This document shows positions 61,892-64,000 of a DNA stretch of 64,000 bases, piece after piece (the stretch's first letter is position 1; every line of letters starts with the position of its first letter). Location: the NCBI RefSeq assembly GCF_012911895.1, contig NZ_JAAXCV010000029.1, forward strand, positions 24,305 to 88,304. The letters run 5' to 3'. This stretch comes from Bacillus sp. RO3 (GTDB taxonomy: Bacteria > Bacillota > Bacilli > Bacillales > Bacillaceae_B). A model generated the notes under the pieces. The model saw only the letters and a program-made list of their open reading frames with translations. It did no database searches and was not told the origin of the DNA. The translations under genes and the position numbers were made by a program.

Positions 61892-63295
61892 ATGAACAAG
61901 TTAGTCAGACATATCCCACCTATCCATGAACTTCAACATACCACTCATTTCCAAACTTTCCTTAGTAAACATCGACTTACCAAGGAAAGAGGGACGGACC
62001 TCATAAAAAAAACGGTTACCAATTTCAGGAATTCCATTCTGGATGGGCAGTGGGCAGGACCTCATCCAGAATCACCTGAGTTTATTGTCAAGTTGTTCAC
62101 AGAAGCCGATTCATTGATGCACAAATCGTATTCCCTGTCACTTCGGAAAGTCATCAATGCATCTGGAACCATTTTACATACAAATTTAGGACGTGCCCCG
62201 TTGGCAGGGGATGTCCTTGAACATGTGAAAGACACGGCAGGTCACTACAGTAATCTCGAATACAATATTGATGAGGGGACCAGGGGGTCAAGGCATGTCC
62301 ACGCTGAGAAATTCATCTGCGAGCTGACCGGGGCGGAATCGGCCATGGTTGTAAATAATAATGCTGCAGCAGTCTTCCTGATTCTTTCTTCACTTGCCAA
62401 ACATAAAGAAGTCATCGTATCCAGAGGAGAACTAGTGGAAATCGGCGGTTCGTTTCGCATTTCTTCCATTATGGAAGAAAGCGGGGCAAAGCTTTCAGAA
62501 GTGGGCACAACGAATAAAACACATTATAGGGACTTTGAAGTGGCAATAGGAGAGGAAACGGCCATGATCATGAAGGTACACCAAAGTAATTTCGTGATCA
62601 AAGGATTCACTGCATCCGTGTCCACAGATGAACTTGTTCGGTTGTCCCGTCAACATCCACAAATCATCTATTATGAAGATTTAGGAAGCGGTGCCCTATT
62701 TGACTTCACTCAAATGGGAATCGGAGCAGAACCCCTGGTGAAAGATGTGATAAAAAAAGGGGGGGATCTTGTTTCGTTCAGCGGGGATAAATTACTGGGA
62801 GGGCCTCAGGCAGGGATCATCGCAGGGAAAAAGCATTGGATCGAACAGTTAAAAAAGCATCAGCTTGCCCGTATTTTACGTGTAGACAAAATGACCTTGG
62901 CAGCTTTAGAGATGACTCTCATGCATTATATAACAGGGGATGTGGTGGATAAAAACCCCACCATTGAGGCTATCACCAGGAAAAAAGAAGACATATTACA
63001 GCAATCCAGCCTTTTTTCTAAAGAAGGCAGGTGTTTGTTACCTGATTTCACTTTTGAAATTATGGAAGGAAAAAGCCAGATAGGGGGAGGGACCATGCCG
63101 GATGTTGAGTTAGACACTTACCTTGTTTCCGTCACCCACGACAATATGTCAGCGAGGGAACTGCAAGATAAACTCAGAACGGGCAATCCCTCCATCGTTA
63201 CCAGGATTCAAGAGAATTCTGTGCTCTTTGATCTACGAACGGTCTCTCTGAAGGAACAAGGACAATTGCTCCATGCACTAAAAAATTTGCATTAA
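61892..63295 (+). CDS. selA: L-seryl-tRNA(Sec) selenium transferase
   Basis: 467 residues, the PLP enzyme that turns Ser-tRNA(Sec) into Sec-tRNA(Sec) with selenophosphate. PLP Lys in LVSFSGDKLLGGPQAGIIAGKK; other family segments are KVINASGTILHTNLGRAPLA, YSNLEYNIDEGTRGSRHVH, AESAMVVNNNAAAVFLILSSLA and VHQSNFVIKGFTASVS. AAAGGAGGTCACC precedes the ATG. Near its N-terminus KERGTDLIKKT is encoded in part by a GGGACGGACC copy. It lies beside selD and a selenoprotein gene; selB and selC (the elongation factor and tRNA) are not in the window. Confidence 0.95.
   Translation: MNKLVRHIPPIHELQHTTHFQTFLSKHRLTKERGTDLIKKTVTNFRNSILDGQWAGPHPESPEFIVKLFTEADSLMHKSYSLSLRKVINASGTILHTNLGRAPLAGDVLEHVKDTAGHYSNLEYNIDEGTRGSRHVHAEKFICELTGAESAMVVNNNAAAVFLILSSLAKHKEVIVSRGELVEIGGSFRISSIMEESGAKLSEVGTTNKTHYRDFEVAIGEETAMIMKVHQSNFVIKGFTASVSTDELVRLSRQHPQIIYYEDLGSGALFDFTQMGIGAEPLVKDVIKKGGDLVSFSGDKLLGGPQAGIIAGKKHWIEQLKKHQLARILRVDKMTLAALEMTLMHYITGDVVDKNPTIEAITRKKEDILQQSSLFSKEGRCLLPDFTFEIMEGKSQIGGGTMPDVELDTYLVSVTHDNMSARELQDKLRTGNPSIVTRIQENSVLFDLRTVSLKEQGQLLHALKNLH
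61991..62000 (+). repeat. Intragenic GGGACGGACC copy in selA
   Basis: Exact 10-mer within AGAGGGACGGACCTCA near the 5' end of selA, encoding Arg-Gly-Thr-Asp; no partner arm nearby. Confidence 0.55.
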
Positions 63296-63301
63296 ATAAG
63301 G

Positions 63302-63345
63302 AAAGGGAATGCAGGATGGACCTATCCATTTCTGCATTCCCTCCT
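63302..63345. terminator. Terminator of selA and sspP
   Basis: AGGGAATGCAG / CTGCATTCCCT outer stem with an inner GGAT/ATCC stem, between the two converging genes. Confidence 0.78.
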
Positions 63346-63350
63346 AGAGA

Positions 63351-63491
63351 CTACATATCGTGATGGCTATGTTGTTTTTGTCGGGTATGGTTTCGATTTT
63401 TCACTTTATGTGATCCACTTAACGCTTCCGGCTGTCCTGATTCTTTCGGTGCATTTTTACGCATATCTTTGCTGTCATTTTTATTCGTCAT
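63351..63491 (-). CDS. sspP: Small acid-soluble spore protein P
   Basis: 46 residues: [16 protein letters not shown] then [30 protein letters not shown] in pieces. KDMRKNAPK and [11 protein letters not shown] are the unchanging parts of SspP, a minor spore protein made in the forespore. AGGAGGGATGATGT precedes the ATG on the minus strand. Single gene. Confidence 0.95.
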   Translation of the reverse strand: MTNKNDSKDMRKNAPKESGQPEALSGSHKVKNRNHTRQKQHSHHDM

Positions 63492-63608
63492 ACATCATCC
63501 CTCCTGTTCTTAGGATGCTATGGTGGAAAACAGTTTATTCATGGGTATACTTTCAATCCACTTTGACCATACTAAAAAGGCTATTTTCACAATAAGGAGA
63601 GATGATGT

Positions 63609-63869
63609 ATGCCATACCATAAAAATAAGCAGCAAGCTTATCAGGCTGCCGAACAGAGTGTGACTGAAGTCCAAAATACAATCAATGAACTGGTTTTGGA
63701 TGGAGCCAGTTATGGTACACAACTGGCCCACTTAAAAAATGAAGTCAACGAAGCCTATCAACAGATCGAAAATGCTCTTGAAGTGGCATCCGACACACAG
63801 AGAGCACAGCTTCAACAATTTAAATCAGATTTATCATCCATCGTCAATGAAGTAAACGGACAAGTGTAA
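63609..63869 (+). CDS. DUF2564-like small protein
   Basis: 86 residues, almost entirely helical and hydrophilic: KQQAYQAAEQSVTEVQNTIN, GTQLAHLKNEVNEAYQQIENALEVAS, and QLQQFKSDLSSIVNEVNGQV. This three-helix, Gln/Glu-rich pattern with many Ala is that of the DUF2564 family of Bacillaceae. AAGGAGAG precedes the ATG. Function unknown. The group II intron end lies directly behind it. Confidence 0.65.
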   Translation: MPYHKNKQQAYQAAEQSVTEVQNTINELVLDGASYGTQLAHLKNEVNEAYQQIENALEVASDTQRAQLQQFKSDLSSIVNEVNGQV

Positions 63870-63875
63870 AGACAA

Positions 63876-64000
63876 TAATCGAGTAGGAGGGGGTGACTAA
63901 CCCCCGACCTCTCACACCACCGTACGTACGGACCCGTATACGGCGGTTTCTTTAAGATTGACGTATGGTTGAATACCTTTCATACAAGCTTAGGAGCCCT
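63876..64000 (-). mobile_element. 3' end of a group II intron
   Basis: On the minus strand the sequence CCGCCGTATACGGGTCCGTA then CGTACGGTGG folds into domain V (63917-63950; 8-bp lower stem, 5-bp upper stem, CG bulge), then GTGTGAGAGGTCGG leads to a domain VI-like hairpin GGGGGTTAGTCACCCCC and the end CTCCTACTCGATT near 63880. This string is typical of bacterial group II introns of Bacillaceae. Only about 120 bases are in the window. Confidence 0.85.
63952..64000 (-). CDS. C-terminal end of the intron-encoded reverse transcriptase (partial)
   Basis: Fifteen residues, GLLSLYERYSTIRQS, end in TAA 2 bases ahead of domain V. GLLSLxERY is a common C-terminal ending of LtrA-like maturases. Everything upstream is outside the window. 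Confidence 0.6.
   Translation of the reverse strand, partial: GLLSLYERYSTIRQS

Overview
This window is chromosomal DNA from a low-GC, endospore-forming Bacillaceae bacterium. The evidence is a mix of typical Bacillus-type genes: sspP, a YjcZ-family peptide, two Spo0M-like genes, an FbpB-like peptide, the glpP-glpF-glpK-glpD block, dacA, a rod-type class B PBP and YocH-like 3D-domain proteins. AGGAGG-type ribosome binding sites and frequent TTG/GTG starts agree with this. The genus cannot be fixed from the sequence alone. Most of the window is ordinary core and accessory chromosome; there is no prophage, CRISPR array, rRNA or tRNA.

Layout. 1-6.3 kb: a truncated unknown gene, guaC, a 2H phosphoesterase, a nucleoside hydrolase, then a merR / 37-codon ORF / acyl-CoA dehydrogenase operon and a Cys-rich micro-ORF. 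6.3-15 kb: small membrane and GNAT genes, a hydrolase whose only fitting start codon is ATA, a manganese (yybP-ykoY) riboswitch driving an FbpB-like peptide and a short Spo0M-like protein, an azoreductase and a CAP/LysM protein. 15-25 kb: a class B PBP, the decayed and internally inverted remnant of a siderophore-type decarboxylase, a MerR/MpfA pair, EcsC, a SET protein and DacA. 25-33 kb: mainly single enzymes (LD-carboxypeptidase, GNATs, HIT, M29 aminopeptidase, Nudix, old yellow enzyme). 33-38 kb: the glycerol operon with two antitermination leaders and a cre site. 38-53 kb: SDR, Nudix, a type I toxin gene, an M24 peptidase, topB, an LrgAB-like pair, MapB, a HemAT-like sensor and two 3D-domain cell wall proteins. 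53-59 kb: a dispersed repeat, a BCCT osmolyte transporter, YjcZ, a lytic transglycosylase and an SF1 helicase. 59-64 kb: a selenocysteine cluster (selD, a SelW-like selenoprotein, selA), sspP, and the 3' end of a group II intron.

The most important hidden content is in the last 5 kb. selD reads through an in-frame TGA at codon 18, and a 79-residue SelW-like ORF has a CxxU motif with an in-frame TGA at codon 14. Each TGA is followed at a suitable distance by a short hairpin that could be a bacterial SECIS element. selA lies next door, so selenophosphate synthesis, Sec-tRNA formation and a selenoprotein substrate sit together.

Two repeat families run through the window. One is a short motif, GGGACGGACC, found about a dozen times, often as inverted pairs in gene gaps and sometimes inside genes. 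The other is a longer TIR-bounded element (about 445 bp at 53.3 kb, with a shortened inverted copy at 57.2 kb and a degenerate fragment at 11.9 kb). All calls come from reading the sequence; no database search was run.
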